Positions 51,594 through 61,153 of a stretch of DNA of 64,000 nt are shown piece by piece. The notes beneath the pieces are model-generated. The model saw nothing but the letters and a program-made list of their open reading frames with translations, was not told the DNA's origin and did not search any database. A program made the position numbers and the translations under genes. Every line of letters begins with the position of its first letter. Positions within the stretch are counted from its first letter, which is position 1. This DNA comes from Jejuia algarum (GTDB lineage: Bacteria; Bacteroidota; Bacteroidia; Flavobacteriales; Flavobacteriaceae), in the NCBI GenBank assembly GCA_947495775.1, contig CANMAQ010000008.1, positions 1-64,000 on the forward strand, read 5' to 3'.

Positions 51594-53945
51594 ATGAAAA
51601 AAATTACACATCTCACTTTATTTTTAATTATTTGTAATTGGTCTTTTGCACAAACCGCATTAAACCCTGGTGATATTGCCATAACTGGTTTTAATGCCGA
51701 TAACGACGATGAATTTTCATTTCTTTTACTAAGAGACATAGAATCTGGCACCACTATAAATTTTACAGATAATGGGTGGCAATCCTCTGGAAACTTTAGA
51801 CCTGGCAACCTTGAAGGTATCCTTACTTGGGTTGCAGATACAGATTTACCCTGCGGCACAGAAATAAATATATTAAGTAATGAAGCTACTGTAGAAGACA
51901 CATACATTACCTCTATTGGAACAATTACGGAATCAGAAGATGGCTTTGCTCTAGCTACAAATGGCGACCACATACTAGCCTATCAGGGACCTGCTACATC
52001 GCCTTCTTTTATTTTTGGAATACACTTTGCCTCTAATTCTAGTTGGACTAATGCTACAAACTCAAACACCAGTGCTGTGCCTGCAGGACTCATAGATGGT
52101 ACCACTGCTGTTTATGTTGGTAATTTTGATAATTCCAATTATAATTGCAGTGTAACAGCAGACAAAAGCCTTATTTTAGCTTCAATAACAACCCCTTCGA
52201 ATTGGAATGGTAGCAATTCTAGAATATCACCTCTAGGCGGATGCCCATTCTGCCCGAATACCTCTACATGGGATGGTAGCAATTGGAGTAATGGTATACC
52301 CGATTTAACGACACAAGCCATCATCGATGGCAACTACAACACCATAAGCAACGGCAGTTTTAGTGCTTGTGCCCTAGTTGTTAACTCCGGAAGCACTTTA
52401 ACAGTTGATAACCAAACTTTTGTAGAAGTTGAAAATGATGTTACCGTAAACGGGAGCTTAGCTGTACAAACTCAAGCCAATTTTGTTCAAAATGATAACG
52501 ATGGTATTTTTACAAATAATGGCACTTCTACTGTTACAAAAACAACACCTGTTAAAGCCGACTGGTTTTTTTATACCTACTGGAGTGCTCCTGTAGAAAG
52601 CCAAAATATTGGGGCTTTGTTTTTTGATGTTGATAGCGACAGGCGCTTCTTCTTTAATGCCAATAACTATCTCGATACAGATGGAGATGGTATTGATGAT
52701 GACAATAACGATTGGCAATTTGCTCTAGGTACTAATACAATGACGCCTGGTGTAGGCTATGCTATGACGTCTAGTCGACAAGGCAATTACCCTTCTGCAC
52801 GCACAAGAGTGTTTTCGGGGACATTCAACACGGGAACAATACCTACACCTATTGCTTTTAATGCTTCTAATGTAAATGAAAGTTGGAATTTTATAGGGAA
52901 TCCTTATCCTTCTGCTCTTGATTTCGATGTCTTTCTAGCTGCTAATAGCACCCTTATTGATGGGGCTGCTTATTTTTGGTCTCAAGCGACTCCTCCTAGC
53001 AATACCAACCCCGGAAACAGAACCTCTAACTTTAGCCAAAACGACTATGCGACTTATGCTTCTGGTATAGGGAGTGGCACAGCAGGAGCCAGCGGTGTCA
53101 TACCAACCCAATTTATACCTTCTGGACAAGGCTTTTTTGTGGCTGGTTTAACTAATGGTACAGCTATATTTACAAATGCCATGCGAAGCGCTACTGAAAC
53201 CAGCAATACGCTTTTCTTTAAAAGAGAAGACACACAAAAAAAGGACAACAGTAATAAATTATGGTTAAATCTAACTACTGAGAATGGTATTTTTAGCCAA
53301 ATCCTTGTAGGTTACGTTAATGGTGCAAGCGCTGCTAACGACGGCTTAGCTTTTGATGCACCACGTTTGGTCAACCTAAGTATTCCTGCAGCATTATACA
53401 TGACCCTACAGGGGGAAAATAGAAAATATGCCATTCAAGGAAAAGCCATTAATGATCTAGATAGCAACGAAACTATCAATTTGGGCTTTAGTTCTTCTTT
53501 AGATAATACTGTGAACTATACGCTATCTATAGCGCAATTTGAAGGCGCTTTCTTTAACACAAATTCTGTATTTGTCAAAGACAACCTACTTGGTACCACC
53601 CATAATCTATCTGCACAAGACTATAGATTTACATCCCAACCTGGTGAATTTAATGACCGTTTTCAAATCGTATTTAATGAAAATACATTTTCTATTGAAC
53701 AATTAAACCGTTCTGAAACAATCGATGTATTTCAAATCAACAAAAATCATTTTAAGTTTACCTCAACAACTTCTGCGATAAAATCCATTACGGTTTACGA
53801 TCTATTAGGTAAAGTCATTAACCGTTACGAATCAAACTCTAAATCTCTTACATTACAACTAGATACGACAAGATCCGCAGTTTATATTGCTAAAATTGAA
53901 TTAGAAAATGGCACTATATCAGCTAAAAAAATAGGTGTAGAGTAA
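51594..53945 (+). CDS. T9SS cargo protein, tandem paralog 2
   Basis: The 783-residue protein starts at ATG 51594 (MKKITHLTLFL, signal peptide ending FAQ). The frame extends upstream through a TTG, but that region has no signal-peptide character. The N-terminal domain (ALNPGDIAITGFNADNDDE, IESGTTINFTDNGW) differs from paralogs 1 and 3 and resembles a lamin-tail-like exoprotein domain. From TWDGSNWSNGIPD onward it aligns with the others: KADWFFYTYWSAPV, DTDGDGIDDDNNDW, NESWNFIGNPYPSALD and FIPSGQGFFVAGL. The C-terminus (IKSITVYDLLGKVINRY to ISAKKIGVE) is a T9SS type A sorting domain. Confidence 0.85.
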   Translation: MKKITHLTLFLIICNWSFAQTALNPGDIAITGFNADNDDEFSFLLLRDIESGTTINFTDNGWQSSGNFRPGNLEGILTWVADTDLPCGTEINILSNEATVEDTYITSIGTITESEDGFALATNGDHILAYQGPATSPSFIFGIHFASNSSWTNATNSNTSAVPAGLIDGTTAVYVGNFDNSNYNCSVTADKSLILASITTPSNWNGSNSRISPLGGCPFCPNTSTWDGSNWSNGIPDLTTQAIIDGNYNTISNGSFSACALVVNSGSTLTVDNQTFVEVENDVTVNGSLAVQTQANFVQNDNDGIFTNNGTSTVTKTTPVKADWFFYTYWSAPVESQNIGALFFDVDSDRRFFFNANNYLDTDGDGIDDDNNDWQFALGTNTMTPGVGYAMTSSRQGNYPSARTRVFSGTFNTGTIPTPIAFNASNVNESWNFIGNPYPSALDFDVFLAANSTLIDGAAYFWSQATPPSNTNPGNRTSNFSQNDYATYASGIGSGTAGASGVIPTQFIPSGQGFFVAGLTNGTAIFTNAMRSATETSNTLFFKREDTQKKDNSNKLWLNLTTENGIFSQILVGYVNGASAANDGLAFDAPRLVNLSIPAALYMTLQGENRKYAIQGKAINDLDSNETINLGFSSSLDNTVNYTLSIAQFEGAFFNTNSVFVKDNLLGTTHNLSAQDYRFTSQPGEFNDRFQIVFNENTFSIEQLNRSETIDVFQINKNHFKFTSTTSAIKSITVYDLLGKVINRYESNSKSLTLQLDTTRSAVYIAKIELENGTISAKKIGVE

Positions 53946-53970
53946 TTTTTATCCACAGCAAAATACAACT

Positions 53971-54044
53971 ATAAATCAACATCTAAATCATTTAAAAATG
54001 GTGATTTGATGTTGATTTATGGTTTAAGAAATAAGTCTTAAACC
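53971..54044. repeat. Two consecutive long hairpins after paralog 2
   Basis: The first stem is about 19 bp (53971-53990 with 54002-54020; ATAAATCAACATC.../...GATGTTGATTTAT, one bulged base). It is followed without a gap by a perfect 9-bp hairpin (54021-54029 with 54036-54044, GGTTTAAGA/TCTTAAACC). There is no T run after the first, so it is not a standard terminator. The pair lies 25 bases past the paralog 2 stop and 157 bases before the short gene at 54202. Confidence 0.6.
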
Positions 54045-54201
54045 AATAAAATAAATAAAAACCTACTTATTTTAATCCATTTCCTACTTCTTTTCATCGA
54101 AATAAAATTGTATTTGGTCGACACAAACTCTTCAATTCGTAGAAAAAAAGGAAAAACCACATCTTCAATTAAGTAATTTTACAGTGTAAATTGTCTTAAT
54201 T

Positions 54202-54504
54202 ATGAAAAAAATAGTAATCTCTCTCTTGCTTGCATATACATATGGTATAAATGCGCAATCGCAGCCAAAACAGTCACAACGAACGCCAAGCTCTCATGCT
54301 TCGCAATTTAGTCCTATACATGCAGCAACGCTGCATGCTGCTCAAACAGCTACCAATACAAACTTAAAAAACACCGCACAGGGTGGCTATATATGGGGCC
54401 CTCTAACGTTCCCTTCAACATCTATCATACGTGAAGGCGAAAATTTTTCGGTTCTCAGTATTCAGGTGGATGAACTCCCTAGAAAAGCACATGATATGTC
54501 GTGA
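54202..54504 (+). CDS. Short secreted protein with GYIWGPL motif, copy 1
   Basis: The 100-residue protein has a signal peptide (MKKIVISLLLAYTYGINAQ, about 1-19), a Ser/Gln/Ala/Thr-rich segment with many His residues (about 20-58), and then GGYIWGPLTFPSTSIIREGENF (cited in part, about 61-80) and VDELP. A second, related gene is at 57530. Both follow a T9SS cargo gene and end shortly after the VDxLP motif. I do not recognise the family. It has no T9SS domain of its own, and a role alongside the cargo protein is only an inference from position. Confidence 0.65.
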   Translation: MKKIVISLLLAYTYGINAQSQPKQSQRTPSSHASQFSPIHAATLHAAQTATNTNLKNTAQGGYIWGPLTFPSTSIIREGENFSVLSIQVDELPRKAHDMS

Positions 54505-54851
54505 GTAAAATACCTATTAGGTATTTAAAAGCACGATTAAAATTCGCAAAACGTCTCAGTTATTTTAAATATAATAACGTCTATCATCGTTATCCAAGGT
54601 TTAAATAGGAGATTCCCCTTTTTAAAAAAGTAGCTTAAAAACTACATATTAAACACCAAATACTACATCAAATCATGTAGTATAAATCATATTTCATCGA
54701 CTAAGTGTATAATAACAACTATTTATGTAGTACGAGTTATACAGAATTAAAAAAACATTTGTTGATAACTTATAAAAAGACTTATTTTTAGAACACCCCA
54801 AAATACGCTCTGGTAAGTTTTATTAAAAAACCAATGCTAAATCTATTTATC
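54505..54851 (+). promoter_or_regulatory. Upstream region of paralog 3 with ACTACAT/ATGTAGT repeats
   Basis: The motif ACTACAT occurs at 54641-54647 and 54662-54668, and its complement ATGTAGT at 54675-54681 and 54725-54731. The second and third form a perfect hairpin (54660-54683; ATACTACAT-CAAATC-ATGTAGTAT). Four copies within 91 bases before a gene suggest binding sites for a regulator. No ORF is present. Confidence 0.4.
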
Positions 54852-57326
54852 ATGAAAAAAATTACGCCCCATATAATTTTTAAAATATTATTTATTTCAC
54901 TAAGCTTAACCCAAATATCTTATGCACAGATTATTGCATGGGATATGAATGGTAACGCAGGAAACGAAGCTACAGTTACTGCAACAGCAATAGCTGCTAA
55001 TATGACAGCGACACCATTGCAACGGGGGCTTCCTGTTCTTGGGCCTGCACCTATAAATCCGTCACCTCTAGCAAACGCTTATTCTTCTACTAATTTTACA
55101 AATACGAACAGTTTTTTTACTGCATTCTTTAATAATGAATCTTTAACGTTTACAATGAAAGCCGACTGCGGTTACGAAATTTCTCTAAGCACTATAGATG
55201 TTAACTTTAGACGAAGCAATACAGGCCCTGATTTTTTCACATGGGGATATAGTATCGATGACTTTAATTTCGTAATTGGAGTTGGTGGCGTTATTAACTA
55301 TAATTCTGGAAACTCTAATGGAATGGCTCAAGCCCAAATTGACCTGTCTACAATACCCGAATTACAAAATGTAAGCAGTACAATCACGCTAGTATTAATA
55401 TGTGCTAGTGCATCTAACCCATTAGGTACATTTGCTATTGGTAGATTGTCTGGTAACGACCTTGCTATTGGAGGAACAGTAGCTTCAGGTTCTACAACTT
55501 GGAACGGCACCGTATGGAATAATGGCACTCCTAATATTAACAGACAAGCTATTATAGATGGTAATTACAACACCGCTACCAACGGTAATATTTCTGGCTG
55601 TAGTTTAACAGTTAACAGTGGTGCAAACCTTATCGTTGGAGACAATACTTTTGTAGAAATAGAAAACGATGTTACTGTAGAAGGCAGTATAGACGTGCTA
55701 ACGCAAGGTAGTTTTGTACAAAATCAAGCTTCTGGCACGTTTACAGGCTCTGGATCGTCTTCTGTTACAAAATCTACTCCTGTAAAACAAGATTGGTTTT
55801 TCTATAACTATTGGAGCTCTCCTGTACAAGGTGAAATCATAGGAAACACATTCTTTGATGTCGATGGAGACAGGCGTTTTCAATTTAATGCATCCAATTA
55901 TTTAGACACAGATGGCGATGGCATAGATGATGATAATAACGATTGGCAATTTGCGTCTGCAGGGACTACCATGGTACCTGGTGTAGGTTATGCGACAACA
56001 TCTAGTAGGTTTGGCCCTTACCCTTCAAGCAGAATGGCAGCTTTTGACGGTCCTTTAAATACAGGTACGATTTCAACACCTATAGCATTTAACCCACTTA
56101 GTACGGACAGTTGGAATTTAATTGGGAACCCATATCCTTCTGCATTAGATTTTGATATTTTCCATGCCAATAATAGTACCCTTGTTGAAGGTGTTGCCTA
56201 TTACTGGTCGCAGGCAACAGCTCCAAGCAATTCTGCCCCAGGCAACCAAGGTTCAAATTTTAGCCAAAATGATTACGCTACCTACACCGTGGGTTCTGGA
56301 GGTGCAGCTGGTGCTAGCGGGGAGGTACCAACGCGTTTTGTTCCTTCTGGACAAGGTTTCTTTATAAACGGTCTCGCAAATGGCAATGTTACCTTTACAA
56401 ATGCCATGAGGGTAGCCAATGGCTCTAGTAATTCTTTGTTTTTTAAACAACAAACAACGAAAAACAGCGCTACCAAAACACAAGAATTAACAGTAAAGAC
56501 ACTTACAGCTCCGTCTCACTTAGATTTGCTTCAAAATGATGATTTCGGACTATCAGACACTGAAACCAATGTTATTGAGTTTCCTAATACAACTTTGGGT
56601 GCCACTAATAAAATCGACGAGAACAGGCTTTGGCTTAATTTAACAACAGATAATGGTGTCTTTAATCAAATTTTAGTAGCTTATGTCAATGGTGCTACAA
56701 ATGCTAACGATGGCACTTTTTATGATGCCCCTAGACGTATCAATCAAAATTTCAACGCTATACTTTACTCTTTAATAGACGGTTCTAATGAAAAATACGC
56801 CGTTCAAGGTAAAGCTATAGATGCGCTAGCTTCTAGTGAGTCTATCCAACTTGGATTCGCTACAACAATACAGGCTGAGACGTCTTATAAATTTTCTGTA
56901 GCACAATTGGAAGGTACTTTTCTTGCCAACAATGTGATATATCTAAGAGATCATTTAAATGGTATTACGCATAATTTAACACAACAGGATTACAATTTCA
57001 CCTCAGATACAGGAGAGTTCAATGATCGTTTTGAAATTGTGTTCTCAGAAAATAGTACCCTATCAACAAATGATGTAAATTTAGACAACAGCACTATCGC
57101 TATTACGCAAATTGGAGAGGACCGCTTTAAATTTAATACCAATACATCTAGTATTAGCTCTATCGCCGTGTATGACATTACTGGAAAGCTAATAAACACC
57201 ATACAATTTGAAAATGGTACTCATACTCAAAATATAACTTTAAACACCCTTAAAAATGCATTATACATCGCTAAAATCCAATTAAATAATGGCGCTAGTA
57301 TTCATAAGAAATTTTTAAAAAACTAA
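54852..57326 (+). CDS. T9SS cargo protein, tandem paralog 3
   Basis: The 824-residue protein starts at ATG 54852 (MKKITPHIIFKIL, signal peptide ending SYAQ). The upstream ATG at 54834 adds six residues that are probably untranslated. The N-terminal domain (IIAWDMNGNAGNEATVTAT) is related to that of paralog 1. From TWNGTVWNNGTPN it aligns with the others, with KQDWFFYNYWSSPV, DTDGDGIDDDNNDW, DSWNLIGNPYPSALD and FVPSGQGFFINGL. About 45 extra residues lie near 540-585 (VKTLTAPSHLDLLQNDDFGL onward). The C-terminus (ISSIAVYDITGKLINTI to SIHKKFLKN) is a T9SS type A sorting domain. Confidence 0.85.
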   Translation: MKKITPHIIFKILFISLSLTQISYAQIIAWDMNGNAGNEATVTATAIAANMTATPLQRGLPVLGPAPINPSPLANAYSSTNFTNTNSFFTAFFNNESLTFTMKADCGYEISLSTIDVNFRRSNTGPDFFTWGYSIDDFNFVIGVGGVINYNSGNSNGMAQAQIDLSTIPELQNVSSTITLVLICASASNPLGTFAIGRLSGNDLAIGGTVASGSTTWNGTVWNNGTPNINRQAIIDGNYNTATNGNISGCSLTVNSGANLIVGDNTFVEIENDVTVEGSIDVLTQGSFVQNQASGTFTGSGSSSVTKSTPVKQDWFFYNYWSSPVQGEIIGNTFFDVDGDRRFQFNASNYLDTDGDGIDDDNNDWQFASAGTTMVPGVGYATTSSRFGPYPSSRMAAFDGPLNTGTISTPIAFNPLSTDSWNLIGNPYPSALDFDIFHANNSTLVEGVAYYWSQATAPSNSAPGNQGSNFSQNDYATYTVGSGGAAGASGEVPTRFVPSGQGFFINGLANGNVTFTNAMRVANGSSNSLFFKQQTTKNSATKTQELTVKTLTAPSHLDLLQNDDFGLSDTETNVIEFPNTTLGATNKIDENRLWLNLTTDNGVFNQILVAYVNGATNANDGTFYDAPRRINQNFNAILYSLIDGSNEKYAVQGKAIDALASSESIQLGFATTIQAETSYKFSVAQLEGTFLANNVIYLRDHLNGITHNLTQQDYNFTSDTGEFNDRFEIVFSENSTLSTNDVNLDNSTIAITQIGEDRFKFNTNTSSISSIAVYDITGKLINTIQFENGTHTQNITLNTLKNALYIAKIQLNNGASIHKKFLKN

Positions 57327-57338
57327 GCCCTACATAAA

Positions 57339-57376
57339 CATACAGGTGTTCTCGTTTAAATGAAAATACCTGTATT
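57339..57376. terminator. Hairpin after paralog 3
   Basis: ATACAGGTGTT and AATACCTGTAT form an 11-bp stem with one wobble, enclosing a loop of about 15 bases. It lies 13 bases after the stop of paralog 3. There is no strong T run, so terminator activity is uncertain. Confidence 0.4.
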
Positions 57377-57529
57377 AAAACAATATATTAACCTTAAACC
57401 CAAAAAACCTATAAGATAAAAAAGAGCAACTTTCGAAAAACTGTTACTTCAAAACAGTTTACTCTCATTCGTTAAATTTTTTGCTCAACAAAACTCTATT
57501 ATATTAACATGACCCTAAATTGCTTAAAA

Positions 57530-57826
57530 ATGAACAAAACCCTACTCTCATTAGCTTTGGCTTTTGCTTACAATGTCAATGCGCAAACCATTAAAAAAAA
57601 CCTTGAAACAACGCTTAATTCTAATCCTCCTCACGTAGTGATAAAACACCTAGAAACAGCACCTACTCAAGTCACTGTAAATGCTACCCTTGGCAATTCC
57701 AATCAAGGATACATATGGGGGCCACTGGGATTCCCTTCGTCATCTATAGTTCGTATGGGAAAAGATTTTTCTACAGTTATATTTAAAGTTGATGGTCTTC
57801 CCTTAAATGTGCGCTTCTTGATTTAA
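57530..57826 (+). CDS. Short secreted protein with GYIWGPL motif, copy 2
   Basis: Starting at ATG 57530 (MNKTLLSLALAFAYNVNAQ) the protein has 98 residues with a signal peptide. An upstream ATG at 57509 adds seven residues before it. The C-terminal part has QGYIWGPLGFPSSSIVRMGKDF (cited in part), VDGLP and a short end. It shares QxGYIWGPLxFPSxSIxR with the gene at 54202 and the same position after a T9SS cargo gene. I know no function. The middle part (about 20-55) is not alike between the two, so the shared motif is the likely functional core. Confidence 0.65.
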   Translation: MNKTLLSLALAFAYNVNAQTIKKNLETTLNSNPPHVVIKHLETAPTQVTVNATLGNSNQGYIWGPLGFPSSSIVRMGKDFSTVIFKVDGLPLNVRFLI

Positions 57827-58019
57827 CACAAAATATGCATTAGAACATTTATTATAGCTTTGAACTGCTGTAAACACTAGTACTATAAATTTAACCGTAG
57901 TCATAACTGCACTTAAATTAAGAAAATAGTGGTGTTTATGGCATATGAAGATTTCATCTAAATTTAAAGATGACATTGAAACCACAAAATCAGTGTTTTC
58001 GATACATCTTTTATACCGT

Positions 58020-60431
58020 TTATAACGCGTATTTAAACGAAAGAATAAGGTTTCTACCTGGAGCAGATATACCAGAAGAATAGGGCCTGTACAGTTGATT
58101 TGTTATATTTTCTAATGCTGCAGTTAAAGTCATTGCCGGATTTATCTTGTACTGCGTTCTTAAATTTAATGTATACCAAGACGGTGAAAAAGGATTACCG
58201 TTACCATCTGCAGCATATATAAAATTTTTCTGTTTTTCAGACGGCGCCAATTCATCAAAAGATAACGCGCCGTTATAATTTAAAAATCCATCTAGTATCA
58301 ATCCTCGATGCTTCCAAACCAAATGTGTATTCCCAAAACTTGGAGACACATGTCGTACGGGAACTTTTACAGCACCCTCTTCTTCGTAACCGCGAACTAA
58401 ACTGTATTGAGATGTTAATGTAAAATCTTTTGTAAACACATACTTCCCGCCTAACTCTAAACCATAAATCCTTGCTTCTGATGCATTTTGTATGGCTTGC
58501 ACATTACTTAAAGCACCATCATAAATAATTTCACGCTGCCCATTTAAATCACTATCCCTACGCACCAATGCATCATCTAAATAAGTAAGATACGTGCTAA
58601 AATCTAAGATTAGCTTTTTATTGAAATTTAACTGCAATCCAACTTCTCCTCCATAAGCATACTCTGGTCTTAAATTATCGTTAGGAACCACTACTGAACC
58701 TGGTTCAGAATCAAACACCTTACCTATATCATCAATATTAGGTGCTCTAAATGCCGAACCTAAATTCACCTTCCATTGCATTATTTTATTAGGGAACCAT
58801 GATATTCCTGCTGTACCAGTTACAGCTCCAGAAATGTTCCTTGACCTTTCGAAAGGCAAATTTAAAAACCGATTATTTTCTGAAAAATCAGCATCAGATT
58901 CGATATGATTAAATCTAAGACCGGACTGAAATACAAACCGTTTCGTTGGTTTGTACTTTATACTTGAATATAGGGCTGCAGATAACCAGGTAGCGCCATT
59001 TGGATACCGAGACACCGTAGCACTTCTATTACCTGTAGCTATATTTTCTATTGAAGCTCTTGAACTTACCTTATTAAAAACATATTCGCCACCATAAAAC
59101 AACTTTGTTTTAGAGCTTAATCGTTTTTCAATATCTAAATTAAAAGAATACGCATCAACAGCTTCTGCTCGTGTTCTTCGATCTGTACTTTGAAAATCTC
59201 TATCTATTCTACTTTCTTGAAAATTCTGATACGCCAATGTAACCTTTGCTTGGTCATATAATTTTGAATACGGATGCGACGTTGTGACTTGCAGGTTGGT
59301 CATAAACCATTTTTGAGGGCCATAATCCCACTCCGCCGATCTTGGCAACCCATCTCTAAACCTTAATAACCTGTCATATCTTGGAATATTAGAAGACCTA
59401 GAGTAATGCACTCCTAAATCAAAATTTAAGTCTTTAGTGGGTTCGTAGCGTATTTTTTGAGTGGCATTAAACTGGTCGTATCCAGAAAATCGCTGTATTC
59501 TTGGGTTTGAATTTGTAACTACATTATCGTTTCCATTTTCTGAGACCACAAACGTAGGTCTTAAATAATCTTCTGGGCCATGTATACCCGTTTGTAAATC
59601 ATCGAAATCTGTATAAGTCACACTGGATAAAAATCCCCATTTTTTACATCCTAAATTCACATCAAAATGGCCTGTTTTCTCTTGACTTGCCGAAGCATAC
59701 CTCACCAATGTGTTGACTTGTAACAGTAAAGAATCTCTAGAGGACAACTGCGGTTCTTTGGTATAAAAACTCAAAACACCTCCAATAGCATCACTTCCAT
59801 AGATCACAGAGCCCGAACCTAAGGTTACCTCTGTTTTCTCTATAGAAAGCGGGTCTACAACTATAACATTATGAAGATTACCCCCTCTAAAAATAGCATT
59901 ATTCATGCGAACACCATCTACTGTGATTAGTAAGCGGTTTGTAGAAAACCCTCTAATCATAGGACTTCCGCCTCCTAATTGGCTTTTTTGCACAAATACA
60001 GCACCTGTATTCTGCAAAAGATCTGCACTGGTTTGCGGATTGGAAAACTCAACAAATTCAATACTACTATTTACAATACGTTGGGTAACATCGTCTTTAT
60101 ATTGACTAAATTTAGACGCAGAAATAATAATCTCTTTTAAATCTTCTCGTTTAGTTTCAAGATAAACTATTTTGGTTTTTAAGACTTCTTCTTTGGTTTT
60201 AACAACCACAACTTGAGATAAATATTCAAAATAAAGCGTATCTCTTATTTTAAACACATCTAGTTTAGCGTTACCCTTTATATTAGATGTTACAGAAACA
60301 TTCGTTTTAGCATTATAAATAACAACCCCAGCTACTGGCATTTTAGTTAATGCGCTAATTACTTTTATTTGCTGCGCCATCGCTGCTTTACAGAATAGTA
60401 AAAACAAAAAAAGTTTGCAATTAAACCTCAT
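58020..60431 (-). CDS. TonB-dependent receptor with carboxypeptidase-like N-terminal domain
   Basis: The 803-residue outer-membrane transporter has a signal peptide (about 1-19), a CarboxypepD_reg-like domain (about 20-95, VISALTKMPVAGVVIYNAKT), the plug domain (about 125-235: QNTGAVFVQKSQLGGGSPMI, RLLITVDGVRMNNAIFRGG, LGSGSVIYGSDAIGGVLSF) and a barrel ending RNLILSFKYAL. The plug motifs are nearest to haem/haemoglobin-type receptors, but I cannot fix the substrate. It is 2 bases downstream of recO and so probably in an operon with porZ and recO. Confidence 0.92.
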   Translation of the reverse strand: MRFNCKLFLFLLFCKAAMAQQIKVISALTKMPVAGVVIYNAKTNVSVTSNIKGNAKLDVFKIRDTLYFEYLSQVVVVKTKEEVLKTKIVYLETKREDLKEIIISASKFSQYKDDVTQRIVNSSIEFVEFSNPQTSADLLQNTGAVFVQKSQLGGGSPMIRGFSTNRLLITVDGVRMNNAIFRGGNLHNVIVVDPLSIEKTEVTLGSGSVIYGSDAIGGVLSFYTKEPQLSSRDSLLLQVNTLVRYASASQEKTGHFDVNLGCKKWGFLSSVTYTDFDDLQTGIHGPEDYLRPTFVVSENGNDNVVTNSNPRIQRFSGYDQFNATQKIRYEPTKDLNFDLGVHYSRSSNIPRYDRLLRFRDGLPRSAEWDYGPQKWFMTNLQVTTSHPYSKLYDQAKVTLAYQNFQESRIDRDFQSTDRRTRAEAVDAYSFNLDIEKRLSSKTKLFYGGEYVFNKVSSRASIENIATGNRSATVSRYPNGATWLSAALYSSIKYKPTKRFVFQSGLRFNHIESDADFSENNRFLNLPFERSRNISGAVTGTAGISWFPNKIMQWKVNLGSAFRAPNIDDIGKVFDSEPGSVVVPNDNLRPEYAYGGEVGLQLNFNKKLILDFSTYLTYLDDALVRRDSDLNGQREIIYDGALSNVQAIQNASEARIYGLELGGKYVFTKDFTLTSQYSLVRGYEEEGAVKVPVRHVSPSFGNTHLVWKHRGLILDGFLNYNGALSFDELAPSEKQKNFIYAADGNGNPFSPSWYTLNLRTQYKINPAMTLTAALENITNQLYRPYSSGISAPGRNLILSFKYAL

Positions 60432-60433
60432 TA

Positions 60434-61153
60434 CTAATTAAAAACTTGATTAAAGACCTGTAACGATTTAGGCGTTCTAAAACTGCCCAAATGTAGTTCA
60501 AAATAAAGCAAAATCATATTTAAAAATGTCTGTCTTTTTTTTGCGTTTATTTTCACCTCTTGTAACTGATCAAATGTCATGCCCAAAAGGCGTCTTAAAA
60601 GCAACACATTTTCTCCAGAAACACTATATTTTCCATAGTTCTTCATTTCGAAGCTACCATCCTGCAAATTAAAATAATTAAAATGAATTTGCGTGTCATC
60701 TGGGTAAAAACCTAAGTACTTCGTTAAATCGAGTAAAAACAACAGATGAAAGTTAGAATAGGCATTATCTGTATCAAACCAAAGCAAAGCTGTTTCTATG
60801 TAACTGTAAAGGCCTTCATTTTTTTCTTCTTCTTGTAAAATAGAACTTAATACCTCTGATAGAAATAAAACTACAGCACTTTTTAAAATATGAGAATGCA
60901 AACTGTGATACATCCTATTTATCTTCACATCTTTAGGTGTATATAAGGTGCGTTTTTTAGTGTAGTTAAAGACGAGTTGTATTTGAGATAATGGCTGAAA
61001 ATAAGCAACCCTAGCGGCTGTTTTTTTTGATTTTAGTACGCCTCTAATCAAAAAACTAATGACACCATGTTCTTGGGTATACGTTTTTACAATTAAATCA
61101 TGTTCTCTATATTTTAGCTTAGATAAAACAATAGCATTTGTAGTACTTAACAT
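60434..61153 (-). CDS. recO: DNA repair protein RecO
   Basis: RecO works with RecF and RecR to load RecA on SSB-coated gaps. The 239-residue protein shows the N-terminal OB fold (AIVLSKLKYREHDLIVKTYTQEHGVISFLIRG, cited in part) and a helical C-terminal domain. The zinc-finger cysteines found in some RecO proteins are not present. The ATG overlaps the porZ stop by one base (TAATG), and the TonB-dependent receptor gene begins 2 bases after its stop. Confidence 0.93.
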   Translation of the reverse strand: MLSTTNAIVLSKLKYREHDLIVKTYTQEHGVISFLIRGVLKSKKTAARVAYFQPLSQIQLVFNYTKKRTLYTPKDVKINRMYHSLHSHILKSAVVLFLSEVLSSILQEEEKNEGLYSYIETALLWFDTDNAYSNFHLLFLLDLTKYLGFYPDDTQIHFNYFNLQDGSFEMKNYGKYSVSGENVLLLRRLLGMTFDQLQEVKINAKKRQTFLNMILLYFELHLGSFRTPKSLQVFNQVFN

